A DNA stretch of 64,000 nucleotides from the NCBI RefSeq assembly GCF_001645385.1, contig NZ_LVHI01000014.1, positions 30,244 through 94,243 on the forward strand, given 5' to 3'. Positions 27,265-39,100 of this stretch are shown piece after piece (positions within the stretch are counted from its first letter, which is position 1; every line of letters begins with the position of its first letter). This DNA comes from Rhodococcoides kyotonense (lineage in GTDB: Bacteria; Actinomycetota; Actinomycetes; Mycobacteriales; Mycobacteriaceae). Position numbers and translations under genes: made by a program. The notes below the pieces were generated by a model. It ran no database searches, was not told the DNA's origin, and saw only the letters and a list, made by a program, of their open reading frames with translations.

Positions 27265-28394
27265 CCGTTCCAAGTAAAACGGCAGTCCTCGACATCGACA
27301 GGATTCTGCGCGACGCGTCGTCGCGCATCGTCGTGGTGTGCGGGGCAGGCGGCGTCGGCAAGACGACGACGGCCGCATCGATGGCGTTGCGGGCTGCCGA
27401 GGAAGGACGCAAGGTCGTCGTGCTGACGATCGATCCGGCGCGGCGTCTCGCGCAGGCACTCGGGGTCGGTGAGCTCGACAATTCACCCCAGCCGGTGAAG
27501 CTGCCCGCCGGGGCGAAGGGCGAGCTGCACGCGATGATGCTGAACATGCGTCGCACGTTCGACGAGATGGTCATCGAGCATTCGACGCCCGAGAAGGCCG
27601 AGCAGGTGCTGGCCAACCCGTTCTATCAGACGGTTGCGTCGTCGTTCTCCGGCACGCAGGAGTACATGGCGATGGAGAAGTTGGGCCAGCTCGCCGCGGA
27701 TCGGACGTGGGATCTGATCGTCGTGGACACGCCGCCGTCGCGTAACGCGCTCGACTTCCTGGACGCCCCGCAACGTCTCGGATCATTCCTCGACGGCCGG
27801 TTCATCCGGTTGCTGATGGCCCCCGGCCGCGGCCTGACACGCATGGTGACGGGCGCGATGAGCCTGGCACTACGCGGAGTGTCGACGGTGATCGGCAGCC
27901 AGATGCTGACGGACGCGTCGGCGTTCGTGCAGTCGCTGGATTCGATGTTCGGCGGCTTCCGGGAACGTGCGACGCGCACCTACCAGCTCCTGCGGGCACC
28001 CGGCACCAGTTTCATCGTGGTCGCGGCGGCGGAGCCCGACGCGCTGCGTGAGGCGGCGTTCTTCGTGGACAGGCTCAGCGGTGAGGGGATGCCGCTGGCG
28101 GGCCTCGTGCTCAATCGGACCCACCCGACGCTGTCGGCGTTGCCGGCCGATCACGCGGTCACGGCCGCGGACCAGTTGACGGACGTCGACGACGACGCAG
28201 CGGCGTTGACCGCAGCAGTTCTACGAATCCACGCTGCCCGTTCGGTGACCGCGACTCGCGAACTGCGTCTGCTCCGACGGTTCACGTCGGCGCATCCGCG
28301 AGTTCCGATCGTCGGCGTGCCGTCGTTACCGTTCGAGGTGTCGGATCTGCACGCCCTGCGTGCGGTGGCCGATCAGCTGACGCAGTCGGCCTGA
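27261..28394 (+). CDS. bagB: Get3/ArsA-like ATPase, subunit B (Rv3680-like)
   Basis: 377-residue partner of the preceding protein. Walker A is [10 protein letters not shown] at 27-36, followed by the switch I-like [13 protein letters not shown] and the switch [16 protein letters not shown] hydrophobic, Met-rich segment ([20 protein letters not shown]) could form the client-binding helix. The GTG at 27261 overlaps the bagA stop; the same frame stays open far upstream but antisense-like to the acyltransferase gene, so no longer start is credible. It ends 6 bases from the convergent whiB4 stop. Confidence 0.9.
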   Translation: MTVPSKTAVLDIDRILRDASSRIVVVCGAGGVGKTTTAASMALRAAEEGRKVVVLTIDPARRLAQALGVGELDNSPQPVKLPAGAKGELHAMMLNMRRTFDEMVIEHSTPEKAEQVLANPFYQTVASSFSGTQEYMAMEKLGQLAADRTWDLIVVDTPPSRNALDFLDAPQRLGSFLDGRFIRLLMAPGRGLTRMVTGAMSLALRGVSTVIGSQMLTDASAFVQSLDSMFGGFRERATRTYQLLRAPGTSFIVVAAAEPDALREAAFFVDRLSGEGMPLAGLVLNRTHPTLSALPADHAVTAADQLTDVDDDAAALTAAVLRIHAARSVTATRELRLLRRFTSAHPRVPIVGVPSLPFEVSDLHALRAVADQLTQSA

Positions 28395-28400
28395 CCGCCG

Positions 28401-28724
28401 TCAGATCGCAGCTTGCTGCTGGCGCTGCGACTCGAAGAAGTCCGCCCATGATTCGACTTCGGGGTGCTGCTTGAGCAGTGCACGCCGTTGCCGTTCTGTC
28501 ATCCCACCCCAGACGCCGAATTCCACCCTGTTGTCCAGTGCGTCGGCTCCGCACTGCATCAGTACAGGACAGTGCCTGCAGATCGTTGCGGCCTTACGCT
28601 GTGCCGCCCCCCTGACGAAAAGCTGGTCAGGATCCGTGCCCGAGCATCTGGCCTGGGACACCCAGGCAATTCGAGCTTCTGCTTCTTCGACATCGAGCCG
28701 CGCCGGTGCTGCTGTCGTGTGCAT
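28401..28724 (-). CDS. whiB4: WhiB-family redox regulator WhiB4
   Basis: 107-residue iron-sulfur regulator matching Rv3681c. The four cluster cysteines are C27, C49, C52 and C58 (C-x21-C-x2-C-x5-C), followed by the GVWGGMTERQRRALL turn and basic DNA-contact region. In mycobacteria WhiB4 senses oxygen and controls antioxidant genes. The ATG at 28724 is preferred because AAAGGGG lies 9 bases upstream; an in-frame ATG at 28766 would give 121 residues and cannot be excluded. It diverges from ponA2. Confidence 0.92.
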   Translation of the reverse strand: MHTTAAPARLDVEEAEARIAWVSQARCSGTDPDQLFVRGAAQRKAATICRHCPVLMQCGADALDNRVEFGVWGGMTERQRRALLKQHPEVESWADFFESQRQQQAAI

Positions 28725-29005
28725 TTGCGGATACCCCTTTGCAATTCGAACGCCCTCGTTGGACATTCCACAAGCCCCGTACCGACGACTGCTTCACCGC
28801 TCGAAGCACACCGACTTAGGAGCTGCCCCACATTCATATGCAAGTGTTATGTGAATCACACCGTGCTCACAATTTAGGTAAAGACAGCGTCGAACGCAAG
28901 ATGACAACGGCACTTTTCTGGTACGCGCGTCCCGACCAGGGCTTACTCGCATAGCTCTCCGACGGCACCTGGGACAGGGGGCGCGACACACGTACTCTGT
29001 CAGTC
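28725..29005. promoter_or_regulatory. Divergent whiB4 / ponA2 promoter region
   Basis: 281 bases without a gene. For ponA2, TACTCT at 28993-28998 is 7 bases before the GTG, a leaderless -10. TGTGAATCACA at 28850-28860 is a near-palindrome but lacks Crp spacing. No clear -10 for whiB4 could be assigned. Confidence 0.4.
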
Positions 29006-31381
29006 GTGTCAGTTGGAAAAACCGTGGCGAAGCTCGCCGGATGTTCCGCACTTGCAGGTGCTCTGTTGGCCGGCGTCATGTTCCCGTTGGCGGGAGGGTT
29101 CGGCTACGCGTCCAATCGTGCGGCCGACACCGTCGACAACGTGTCCGCCGAACTGGTCGAGGGTGCTGTTCCCGCGGTGTCGACGATGGTCGACGCCGCA
29201 GGCAATCCCATCGCCTGGTTGTACGAGCAGCGGCGATTCGAGGTGCCGAGCGACAAGATCTCCAACGAGATGAAGCTCGCCATCGTCTCCATCGAGGACA
29301 AGCGCTTCGCCGAGCACCAGGGCGTGGACTGGCAGGGCACGCTGCGCGCGTTCTTGACCAACACGACGAGCGGCCAGGTCGAGCAGGGCGCGTCGACGCT
29401 CGATCAGCAGTACGTGAAGAACTACCAGCTGCTGGTCGTCGCGAAGACCGACGCCGAGCGCCGCGCGGCGATCGAGACGACGCCTGCCCGCAAGATCCGT
29501 GAGATCCGGATGGCGCTGACGCTCGACAAGGAACTGACCAAGGACGAGATCCTGACGCGGTACCTGAACCTCGTGCCGTTCGGCAACGCGTCGTTCGGCA
29601 TCCAGGACGCCGCACAGACGTACTTCGGTGTCGACGCGAGCCAGCTCGACGCCAAGCAGTCCGCGATGCTCGCCGGCATGGTGCAGTCCAGCTCCGCGCT
29701 GAATCCGTACACCAACGAGCAGGGCGTCACCGAACGACGAAACATCGTTCTGGACACGATGATCCAGAACATCCCGGACCGGGCCGACGAGTTCCGCGCC
29801 GCCAAGTCCGAGCCTCTCGGCGTCCTCCCGACGCCCAACTCGCTACCCCGGGGCTGCATCGCCGCGGGTGACCGCGGATTCTTCTGCGATTACGCACTGC
29901 AGTACCTGGCCAACGCAGGTATCAGTCGCGAGCAGATCGACAAGGGCGGATACCTCATCCGTACGACGCTCGATCCGGAGGTCCAGAACTCGACCAAAGC
30001 CGCGTTGGTGTCCAACACGAGCCCGACGGTCGACGACGTCGCGACGGTCATGAACGTCGTCGCACCGGGTCAGGATTCTCATCGCATCCTCGCGATGGGC
30101 AGTAGCCGCACGTACGGCCTCGACGCCGACGCGGACGAGACCGTGCAGGCTCAGCCGTACTCTCTCGTCGGTCACGGCGCGGGATCGATCTTCAAGGTGT
30201 TCACGACGGCAGCGGCGATGGAACGCGGCCTGGGAACGAGCGCGGTGTTGCAGGTGCCGAGACGGGCCGAGGTCAAGGGAATGGGTGACGGAGGTGCCCG
30301 CGGCTGCCCGGCTGCCACGTACTGCGTCGAGAACGCGGGTAACTACCCGGCTCAGCTGTCCGTGACCGACGCGTTGGCGCAGTCGCCGAACACCGCGTTC
30401 GTGAAGCTGATCGAGTCCGTCGGCGTCACACCGACGGTCGATATGGCGGTGCGTCTCGGGCTGCGGTCGTACGCCGACCCCAACACGTCCGGGTTCGGCG
30501 AGCAGAGCATGGCCGACATGCAGAAGTCGCAGAACCTCGGTTCGTTCACCCTCGGACCGACGTGGGTCAATCCGCTCGAGCTCTCGAACGTGGCCGCGAC
30601 GCTCGCGTCCGGGGGCAAGTGGTGCCCGCCCACGCCGATCGACTCCGTGTTCGACCGTGAGGGCAAGCAGGTTCCGGTGACGCAGCAGGCCTGCGAGCAG
30701 GTCGTCGAGCCGGGTCTGGCCAACACGCTCGCGAACGCGATGAGCAAGGACGATCAGCCGGGTGGAACGTCGGCGTCGGCTGCAGGTTCGGTCGGTTGGA
30801 CGCTTCCGATGGCAGGCAAGACCGGTACCACCGAGTCGCACATGTCGTCCGGATTCCTCGGGTTCACCAACCGTTACGCCGCTGCTGTGCTCACCTACGG
30901 TGACTCGCCGACGCCCGGAGAGATCTGCTCGTTCCCGCTGCGCCCGTGCGGCGACGGTAACCTGTTCGGCGGTAACGAGCCGGCCCGCACCTGGTACAAC
31001 GCGATGAGTCCGGTGGCGACGAAGTTCGGTCCGGTGGAACTGCCGCCGGTGGATCAGAAGTACGTGCGAGGCTCGGCCAACGGACAGGTTCCCGACGTCA
31101 CGGGTCAGTCGCAGAGTTCGGCGACGTCGACGCTGCAGGGCGCAGGCTTCCAGGTGTCGGTCGCGACCAGTGAGAGCTCGGCCTCCCGCGGGACGGTGAC
31201 GTCGCAGTCACCGTCGGGTTCGGCCATTCCCGGATCGACCATCACGATCTACGTCAGCGACGGGTCGGTGCGTCAGGCTCCTGCCGCGCCCGCGGTCCCG
31301 TCCTTGCCGAACATCGAGATCCCGACCATTCCGCCGAACATTCAGATCCCGGCGATACCGGGGCTCACCGCTCCGCGCTGA
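29006..31381 (+). CDS. ponA2: Bifunctional class A penicillin-binding protein with PASTA domain
   Basis: 791-residue peptidoglycan synthase (Rv3682). An N-terminal membrane anchor is followed by the glycosyltransferase 51 domain (IEDKRFAEHQGVDWQGT and QGASTLDQQYVKN) and the transpeptidase domain. Transpeptidase motifs are SIFK (SxxK), SPN (SxN) and KTGT. One PASTA domain (GQVPDVTGQ to ITIYVSDG) and a Pro/Ile-rich tail end the protein. TACTCT stands 7 bases before the GTG start, with no Shine-Dalgarno sequence. The final base of the stop codon is the first base of a palindromic repeat. Confidence 0.95.
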   Translation: MSVGKTVAKLAGCSALAGALLAGVMFPLAGGFGYASNRAADTVDNVSAELVEGAVPAVSTMVDAAGNPIAWLYEQRRFEVPSDKISNEMKLAIVSIEDKRFAEHQGVDWQGTLRAFLTNTTSGQVEQGASTLDQQYVKNYQLLVVAKTDAERRAAIETTPARKIREIRMALTLDKELTKDEILTRYLNLVPFGNASFGIQDAAQTYFGVDASQLDAKQSAMLAGMVQSSSALNPYTNEQGVTERRNIVLDTMIQNIPDRADEFRAAKSEPLGVLPTPNSLPRGCIAAGDRGFFCDYALQYLANAGISREQIDKGGYLIRTTLDPEVQNSTKAALVSNTSPTVDDVATVMNVVAPGQDSHRILAMGSSRTYGLDADADETVQAQPYSLVGHGAGSIFKVFTTAAAMERGLGTSAVLQVPRRAEVKGMGDGGARGCPAATYCVENAGNYPAQLSVTDALAQSPNTAFVKLIESVGVTPTVDMAVRLGLRSYADPNTSGFGEQSMADMQKSQNLGSFTLGPTWVNPLELSNVAATLASGGKWCPPTPIDSVFDREGKQVPVTQQACEQVVEPGLANTLANAMSKDDQPGGTSASAAGSVGWTLPMAGKTGTTESHMSSGFLGFTNRYAAAVLTYGDSPTPGEICSFPLRPCGDGNLFGGNEPARTWYNAMSPVATKFGPVELPPVDQKYVRGSANGQVPDVTGQSQSSATSTLQGAGFQVSVATSESSASRGTVTSQSPSGSAIPGSTITIYVSDGSVRQAPAAPAVPSLPNIEIPTIPPNIQIPAIPGLTAPR

Positions 31382-31424
31382 CGTGCGTGGGAATGTGTAG
31401 CGGGCTATACATTCCCACGCACGT
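31381..31424. repeat. Palindromic stop-proximal repeat, copy 4 (ponA2 / yqeY)
   Basis: 21-base arms (31381-31401 and 31404-31424) separated by GG, with a single G.T pair. The arm core is GTGCGTGGGAATGTGTAG; the C-to-G change in the left arm is matched in the right arm. A second hairpin CGGCTC-GCTA-GAGCCG (31428-31443) carries the yqeY stop codon in its loop. Confidence 0.83.
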
Positions 31425-31434
31425 GCGCGGCTCG

Positions 31435-31899
31435 CTAGAGCCGATCCTTGACCGCTTTCGAGATGCGCGAGCCGTCGGCCTTGCCTGCGGCGAGCGCCGT
31501 GGCCGCCTTCATGACCTGACCCATCTGCTTCATCGCCGGACGCTCACCGATCTCCTCGGCGATCTGAGCGATCGCGGTGTCCGCGACGTCGGCGAGCTCG
31601 GCGTCGGTCAGCGGCGTCGGTAGGTATTCGTCGATGATCTGCGCCTCGGCGCGCTCGTTGGCCGCGAGCTCTCCGCGACCGTTCTCGGTGTAGATCTCGG
31701 CGGATTCGCCGCGCTTCTTCGACTCCTTCGCGAGCACCTTGAGCACCTGCTCGTCGGTCAGCTCGGTGGCTTCCTTGCCCGAGACTTCCTCGGTCTGAAT
31801 CGCGGAGAGAAGCATCCGGATCGTTGCGGTGCGGAGTTTGTCCTTCGCCTTCATGGAGGCGGTGAGATCGGATCGGAGCTGGGACTTGAGTTCGGACAT
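31435..31899 (-). CDS. GatB/YqeY-domain protein
   Basis: 154-residue helical protein of the YqeY family, resembling the tail domain of the GatB amidotransferase subunit, which binds tRNA. Features include SELKSQLRSDL at the start, TIRMLLSAIQ, and PAMKQMGQVMKAATALAAGKADG near the end. Molecular function is unproven. The ATG at 31899 is chosen since TAGCGT lies 8 bases upstream, the same leaderless arrangement as the Fic-like gene. It diverges from the metallophosphoesterase gene. Confidence 0.85.
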   Translation of the reverse strand: MSELKSQLRSDLTASMKAKDKLRTATIRMLLSAIQTEEVSGKEATELTDEQVLKVLAKESKKRGESAEIYTENGRGELAANERAEAQIIDEYLPTPLTDAELADVADTAIAQIAEEIGERPAMKQMGQVMKAATALAAGKADGSRISKAVKDRL

Positions 31900-31970
31900 G
31901 TCACAGAACGCTACGCGGGCTCTCCCCGACACCGCACGTCGATTCCCAGGCCTGACGTATCGTTGGCTGT

Positions 31971-32990
31971 GTGTTCGTGAACAACAGTGCTACCAACTCC
32001 AGCATTCTCGATGCCGCAGCACGTGCTCGTCGGAGCGCGGCCGAGGCACCCGTCCGGAGCGCAGCCCTCGCGACCGCGGGAGCCGCAGCACTCGGGATCG
32101 GGTATGCAACGCTCATCGAACGCAACGCATTCACGCTGCGCGAGACGTCGATGGCCGTCCTCGAACCAGGATCCTCTCCGCTGCGCGTGCTGCACATCAG
32201 CGACCTGCACATGATGCCGGGCCAGCGCATGAAACAGAACTGGCTGCGCGAATTGGACCGGCTCGAGCCGGATCTCGTCGTCAACACCGGCGACAATCTG
32301 TCGCACATGCGGTCGGTGCCTGCCGTCGTTCAAGCCCTCGGCCCGCTTCTCGCGCGTCCCGGCCTGTTCGTGTTCGGTAGCAACGACTACTTCGCGCCGA
32401 AGCCGAAGAACCCGCTGCTGTACTTCAAGAAGGAACACAAGCGCGTGCTGGGCGAGTCGCTGCCGTGGCGCGACCTGCGTGCCGCGTTCACCGAGCGCGG
32501 ATGGCACGACGTGACGCACGTCCGTCGGGAGCTCGAGGTGGCCGGTGTCCGGATCGCGTCGGCGGGCGTCGACGATCCGCATCTGAAGCGCGACCGCTAC
32601 GACACCATCGCCGGTCAGCCCAACCCGCTGGCCGATCTGCGCCTGGGCATCACGCACTCCCCCGAGCCGCGTGTCCTCGACCGTTTCGCCGAGGACGGCT
32701 ACGACCTGGTTCTCGCGGGCCACACACACGGCGGTCAGCTGTGCCTGCCGTTCTACGGCGCGCTCGTCACCAACTGCCAGCTCGACCGCTCACGGGTCAA
32801 GGGTCCGTCGAAGTGGGGCGCACACACCCAGCTGCACGTCTCGGCCGGCATCGGCACGTCCCCGTGGGCTCCCGCGCGGTTCTGCTGCAGGCCCGAAGCG
32901 ACGCTGTTGACGCTCACTCCGGCCCCGAGAAAGGGCGGAAAAACCGGGTCCGACGAGGGCGTTTCGCGTTCCGAGGCAGTCGTACGCTAG
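31971..32990 (+). CDS. Calcineurin-like metallophosphoesterase (Rv3683-like)
   Basis: 339-residue phosphoesterase with an N-terminal hydrophobic segment ([17 protein letters not shown]) that may anchor it in the membrane. Metal motifs are in order: [22 protein letters not shown], and GHTHGGQ. The N-terminal segment is typical of the YkuE-like group acting near the membrane. The GTG start has TATCGT 7 bases upstream. It corresponds to Rv3683 and precedes tRNA-Pro by 18 bases. Substrate unknown. Confidence 0.88.
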   Translation: MFVNNSATNSSILDAAARARRSAAEAPVRSAALATAGAAALGIGYATLIERNAFTLRETSMAVLEPGSSPLRVLHISDLHMMPGQRMKQNWLRELDRLEPDLVVNTGDNLSHMRSVPAVVQALGPLLARPGLFVFGSNDYFAPKPKNPLLYFKKEHKRVLGESLPWRDLRAAFTERGWHDVTHVRRELEVAGVRIASAGVDDPHLKRDRYDTIAGQPNPLADLRLGITHSPEPRVLDRFAEDGYDLVLAGHTHGGQLCLPFYGALVTNCQLDRSRVKGPSKWGAHTQLHVSAGIGTSPWAPARFCCRPEATLLTLTPAPRKGGKTGSDEGVSRSEAVVR

Positions 32991-33008
32991 ACTTCTGCAC
33001 GCGGTACA

Positions 33009-33082
<74 letters not shown>

Positions 33083-33087
33083 CAGCG

Positions 33088-33120
33088 AAACCCCCGGCTC
33101 TCACCGAGAGCCGGGGGTTT
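33088..33120 (+). terminator. Rho-independent terminator of tRNA-Pro
   Basis: Perfect 15-bp stem (33088-33102 with 33106-33120), 3-base loop, then TTCTGCTTCTC. A classical intrinsic terminator 5 bases after the tRNA, also suitably placed to stop the polyketide synthase transcript arriving from the other strand. Confidence 0.93.
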
Positions 33121-33142
33121 TCTGCTTCTCGGGGAAAAGCCG

Positions 33143-36100
33143 TCAGAGCCCCCTGTCGATGAGGTCGAGAATCTCGTCGCTCGTCGCGGCGTGGATTCGG
33201 TCGACGGTCGCGTCCGGAGTCGGACCGAGGTCGGCGAGCAGAGCCGAGAGCCGTTCCGCGATCTGCGCCCGAGAGTCGTCGCTCACCTCGGAGACTGCGG
33301 CGCGGAGGCGTTCGACGTCGGCGAGCGCGGCCGTCACGGGATCGGGCATCAGTTCGCTTCGGAGGAAGTCGGCGACGGCGCGTGAGCTGGGATGGTCGAA
33401 CACCACTGTGGGAGGCAGCCTGAGGCCTGTCGTCGCGCCGAGTTGGTTGCGCAGCGCGACCGCGGCGAGCGAATCGAATCCGAGTTCCTTGAACGCCTGG
33501 TCCGGGTCAACCGAGTCCGCTGTCTCGTACCCGAGGACGGTCGCGGCGGCGGCGCGGACGAGATCGAGCATCAAATGCCGTTGTTCCGGGACGGTCCGCT
33601 CGGCCAGCGTCTCCGCCCACGCGTCGGGCCCGCTGCCGTGGACGTCCGACGCCACCTGCGGTGCGCGCGCCTGGCGCACGAGGCCGCGGAACAGCGGTGG
33701 AACCTCGGACACGGACCGGTCGAGACGCACCGCGGCCACAACCGGTTCGCCCGACGCCACCGCGCTGTCGAACAGCGCGAGCCCCTCGGATTCTCGCAGC
33801 GCGATCATCCCGGTTCGCGACGCCCTGGCGCGGTCGATGGGACCGAGCTCGGCCGTCATCGCACTCGGTGGCTCCCACATGCCCCATTGGATCGACGTCG
33901 CAGGCAGGCCTTCCCGGTGCCGACGCAGGGCGAGCGCGTCGAGAAACATGTTGGCGGCGGCATAGTTTCCCTGACCGGGAGCGCCGAGAACGCCTGCGAG
34001 CGAGGAGAACAGCACGAAGGCCTGCAGGTCCATGCCCTCGGTGAGCCGGTGCAGATTCCACGCTGCGTCAGCTTTCGGCCGCAGCACGGCGTCGAGCTTC
34101 TCCGCGGTCAGGGAGGACAGGGTCGCGTCGTCGACGACGCCGGCTGCATGGACGACGGCCGTCAGCGGATGGTCGGCACGGACTGCATCGAGCAGCGCCG
34201 CTGCGGCCTCGTAGTCCGCGACGTCGCACGCGAGGATGTCGACATTGGCACCCGCGGACGTCAGTTCGCGGCGCAGGTCCTCGGCATTGTCGGCTTTCGG
34301 CCCGCGCCTGCTGGTCAGGATCAGATGCCGGACGCCGTGTTGCTCCACGAGGTGGCGGGCGACGAGCGTTCCCAAAGTACCTGTCCCACCGGTGATCAGA
34401 ACGGTGCCGTCTCGATCCAACACGGTGTCCGATGACTGTTCCTCGGCATCCAGACGCCGCACCCGAGGTGCGAACAATGCGCCTTCTCGCACGGCCACCT
34501 GGGGCTCCCCGGTCGCGACGGCGACGTCGACCACCGCATCCAGGTCGGAGGGGTCGTCGACGTCGAGCAGTACAGTGCGGCCGGGGTTTTCGTTCTGCGC
34601 TGACCCGACGAGACCCCATACCGCGGCCGCGGCGGGATCCACCCGGTCGTCGGGTCCCACGGCCATGGCGCCACGAGTGACGACGACCAGAGGCCCATCC
34701 GTATTCGTCATGTCGTCCTGGAGTTCCGTCAGCACGCGCGCGCACTGTGTGTGCGCGGATTCCACGTCGGCAGTGCTCGCGATCATCAGACGCCGCGAAG
34801 AGCGTTCGTGCACAACTACAGTCGACTCCACCGGGATCCACACCGTGTGATGCAGCCGCCGCGCAGAGCCGACGCGACCGTCCTCGGGTGCGACGCGGAC
34901 AGCGTCGACGGTGAGGACCGGCTCTCCGTCGTCGGCGTGCAGACGGAGTCCTTCGGCGGTGCGCGAGACGGTCACGGTACTGGCGCCTGTCTTACCGAGA
35001 GCAATTCCGGTCAGCCCCGTCGGCGACTCACCGACCGCATCGAGCGCGCCCTGCAGAAGCAACGGATGAACGCCGTAACCGTCTGCGTCGATCCCGTCGT
35101 CGAGCGTCACGGCGAACGCGTCCGCCGAGTCGGTGTCGCCCTGAACCACGTTCACGACATCCACGAGAGTGCTTGTCGCGTGCACGGTCTCGGCCGTCGA
35201 CAGCGTGACCGTGCGGGAACCGTCGTCGTCCGCGGGCACGACGACGACGCGGATGCTCACGGTTCCGGACGCCGGAAACTCGACAGGCTCGTGAAGGGCG
35301 AGTGTGCGAATACTGTCGAATCCGACGGTTCCCGCTGCATGCAGCATCAGCTCGACGATCGCCGCGGGCAGAAGGGTACGGTCGTCGACGAGCCACGGAT
35401 CTCGTTGCAGCGACAGCTGTCCGGTGAACACCACCGTGCCGTCGTCCAGTTCGAGCTGAGTTCCGAGCAGCGGGTGGCCTGCGTCGTTCAGGCCCAGATC
35501 GGCGGGTTCACCCGCGAACCCCCGCGCCGGGGTCGGCCAGAACGATCGCCGCTGAAACGCGTACGTGGGCAGTTCGACTCGGGTGCACCCCGGGAGCACG
35601 GCATCCCAGTCGATCGACGCACCCCACACGAAGGACGACGCCAACGCCCGCATCACGTCGTGCGGTTCGTCGTCCGTGGGCAGGGTTGCGATCGCGTTCG
35701 GCACGACCTCCGCCGCGAGGGCTGTCAGCACCGATCCCGGCCCGACCTCGATCACCGTCGTGACGCCGAGTTCGTCCAGAGCACGCATGCCGTCGTGAAA
35801 GCGAACGGGTTCTCGGACGTGCCGCGCCCAGTAGTTCGGTCCCGCGACATCCCCGACTCGGCCGGTCACGTTGGACACCAACGGAATCGACGGAACGCGC
35901 AGGGAAAGTCCAGCCGCCGTCCGGCCGAAGTCGTCCAGGATCGGATCCATCAGCGACGAATGAAACGCGCGTTCGACGCGTAAGCGCGTGACCGTGATGT
36001 CCTTCTCCTTCAAGTCCTCTGCCACCGAATCGATCTCGTGCACCGGTCCTGCCAGCACGAGCGACTGGACCCCATTGATCCCCGCGACGTCGATGCGGCC

Positions 36101-39100
36101 GTCCACGATCGCGTCGACGTCCTCGGCCCGCGCCCGCACGGCGATCATCGCACCCGGCTCGGTCGACTGCATCGACTTGCCTCGGGCGGTGACCAGCGCG
36201 GCCGCGTCGGACAGGTCGAGCATGCCGCTCGCATAGGCCGCCGTGATCTCACCGATCGAATGACCGATCAGACAGTCCGGCGCGAGTCCCCACGATCGCA
36301 GCAGCGCATACAACGCGGATTCGACGGCGAACAAAGCAGGTTGGGTGAATTCGGTCCGGTCCAACAGGCCCGCGTCCGATCCCCACATGACCTCCCGCAC
36401 CGGCATGTCGAGATGCTCGTCGAGCGCGTCGCAGACGTCGTCCATCGCGGCTGCGAACACCGGGAACATCTCGTACGACCGCGCGCCCATGCCGAGTCGT
36501 TGCGCGCCCTGGCCGGTGAACATCATCGCCGACTTTCCGCGTATCCGACTGCCCTCCAGCACATTCGGCGCGGCGGCGCCCGCGGCCACGCTCGCGAGAC
36601 CCGCGCGCAAGTCCGCGAGGTCGTCACCGACGATCGCCGCCCGATGGGCGAACGCAGGTCGCCCTGTGGCGAGCGTGTACGCGATGTCCGCCGGTGACGG
36701 AGAATCCTCGGTCTCGAGGAACTGCATCAGATTGGCCGCCTGGGCTCGCATCGCGTCGACTGTCTTCCCGGACAGAACCCACACGAGCGGGGCCGCCGTC
36801 GACGTCTCGGCAGTCGAGAAGTTCGGTGGCTGTTCGAGAATCATGTGCGCGTTCGTGCCGCTGATACCGAACGACGACACTCCCGCGCGTCGCGGCCTGC
36901 CGTTCGACGGCCAGGGCACCTCTTCACCGAGCAACCGCACGTCTCCGGCGGTCCAGTCGACGACGCGGGTCGGTGTGTCACCGTACAGACTCCGCGGTAG
37001 CGTGCCGTGACGCATCGCCATCACCATCTTGATCACTCCGGCGATGCCGGCGGCCGCCTGGGTGTGTCCGATGTTCGACTTGATCGAACCGAGCCACAAC
37101 GGGTCGTCGTGTCGGTCCTGGCCGTACGTGGCGATCAACGCCTGCGCCTCGATCGGGTCGCCGAGCGTCGTTCCGGTTCCGTGCGCTTCGACCGCGTCGA
37201 TATCAGCGGGTGTCAGCCGCGCGTCGGCCAGTGCCTGTCGGATGACGCGTTCCTGCGACGGCCCGTTCGGTGCCGTCAGCCCGTTCGATGCCCCGTCCTG
37301 GTTGACGGCCGATCCCCGGACGACGGCAAGCACCGGATGGCCGTTGCGACGGGCGTCGTCGAGACGCTCGAGCACCACCATCGCCGAGCCTTCGCTCAGC
37401 CCGGTCCCATCTGCTCTGTCGGAGAACGGTTTACAGTGACCGTCCGCAGCGAGACCACGTTGTCTGCTGAACTCGACCAGCACACCCGGCGTCGCCATCA
37501 CGGTCGCGCCGCCCGCGAGCGCGAGGGAGCATTCGCCGTCGCGCAGCGCCCGTGACGCCAGGTGCATCGCGACGAGCGACGACGAACAGGCGGTGTCGAC
37601 GGTGACCGCCGGTCCGGTGAAACCGAGTGTGTACGAAATTCGACCGGACGCGACGCTGTTACTGGTGCCGGTCATCAGATAACCCTCGGCATCGACGTTG
37701 CGCTGGCTCATCAGGTGAAAGCCGTAGTCGCTGCCCATCATTCCGACGAACACGCCGGTGTCCTCGAGACCGGGCGCATCCGGCGGGATGCCTGCACTCT
37801 CCAACGCTTCCCACGCTCGTTCGAGCAGTTGACGGTGCTGCGGATCCATCGCGACGGCCTCGCGCGGACTGATCCCGAAGAAGGCGGCATCGAATTCGTC
37901 TGCGTCGTACAGGAACCCGCCTTCCTTCATGTACGTCGTGCCTGGTTTCGCCGGGTCGGGGTCGTAGACGTCGCCCAGAATCCACCCTCGGTTGTTCGGG
38001 TACGGGCCGGCGACGTTCCGGCCGTCGCGGACGAGCCTCCACAGGTCCTCCGGTTCGGTCACGCCTCCCGGGTAGCGACATGCCATACCGACGATCGCGA
38101 TCGGGATGTCGTGGCGTCGCGAACGTTTTTCCTGCGGAACGGCTGTGGAGATGCCGAGCACCTGCGCCTCGAGCTCGCGGGCGAGCGCGTCGGCGGTCGG
38201 GTGGTCGAACACCACTGTCGCGGCAAGCGTGACGCCGGTGGCCGACGCCAGGTCGTTGCGCAGCTGCACGGCCGTCAGCGAGTCGAACCCGAGGTTCTTG
38301 AACGCACGTTCGGGATCGATGTCACCTTTTCCCTCGTGCCCCAGCACTGCGGCGACGTGCGTCGTGACGAGGTCGAGCACCCGTAGATGGCGGGCGTCGG
38401 CATCGAGCGAGGCGAGCTCCTCGGCCAATCCGGTCGGAGACTCGGACGCCGCGGTGCGACGGCGCAGTCCGAGTACCCGGCGCAGGATCGGTGGCGCAGC
38501 TCCCGACGCGGCGGTGCGCTTGGACAGGCGTAGCGGGGCGATCAGCGGGCGGTCCACCGCGAGTGCGGCGTCGAACAGCGCGAGCCCGGACGCCCGGTCG
38601 ATGGTGTCCATGCCCACGCGATGCAGGCGGCTCAGATCCGTCTCGCTCAGATGCGACGTCATCGCGCTCGGTGTGTCCCACAGTCCCCACGCCATCGCGA
38701 CGGCATGCAGACCACGGGCTCGGCGATGCTGGGCAAGGCCGTCGAGGAACACGTTGGCTGCCGCATAGTTGGCTTGTCCTGCTGCGCCGAGAATGCCTGC
38801 GGCAGAGGAGAACAGCACGAACGCCTGCAGATCCCTGCCCTTCGTCAGATCGTGCAGATTCCACGCGCCGTCGACCTTGGGACGCATCACGCGGTCGAGC
38901 TGCTCGCCGGTCAGGGCCTGGGCGGTGGCGTCGTCGAGCACGCCCGCCGCATGGATCACCCCGACCAGGTCGTCGATGCCGTCGAGCATCGCGGCGACGG
39001 CATCTCGATCGGCGACATCACAGGCGACGACGCGTACCTCGGCGTCCGGAATGTCCGGTGCGAGACGGTGCTCGTGCCGGCCGACCAGCACCAGCTTCCT

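Noticed and set aside
28850..28860. TGTGAATCACA as a Crp site upstream of whiB4/ponA2
   Set aside because: The half-sites are separated by one base instead of six, so it does not fit the Crp/GlxR consensus.
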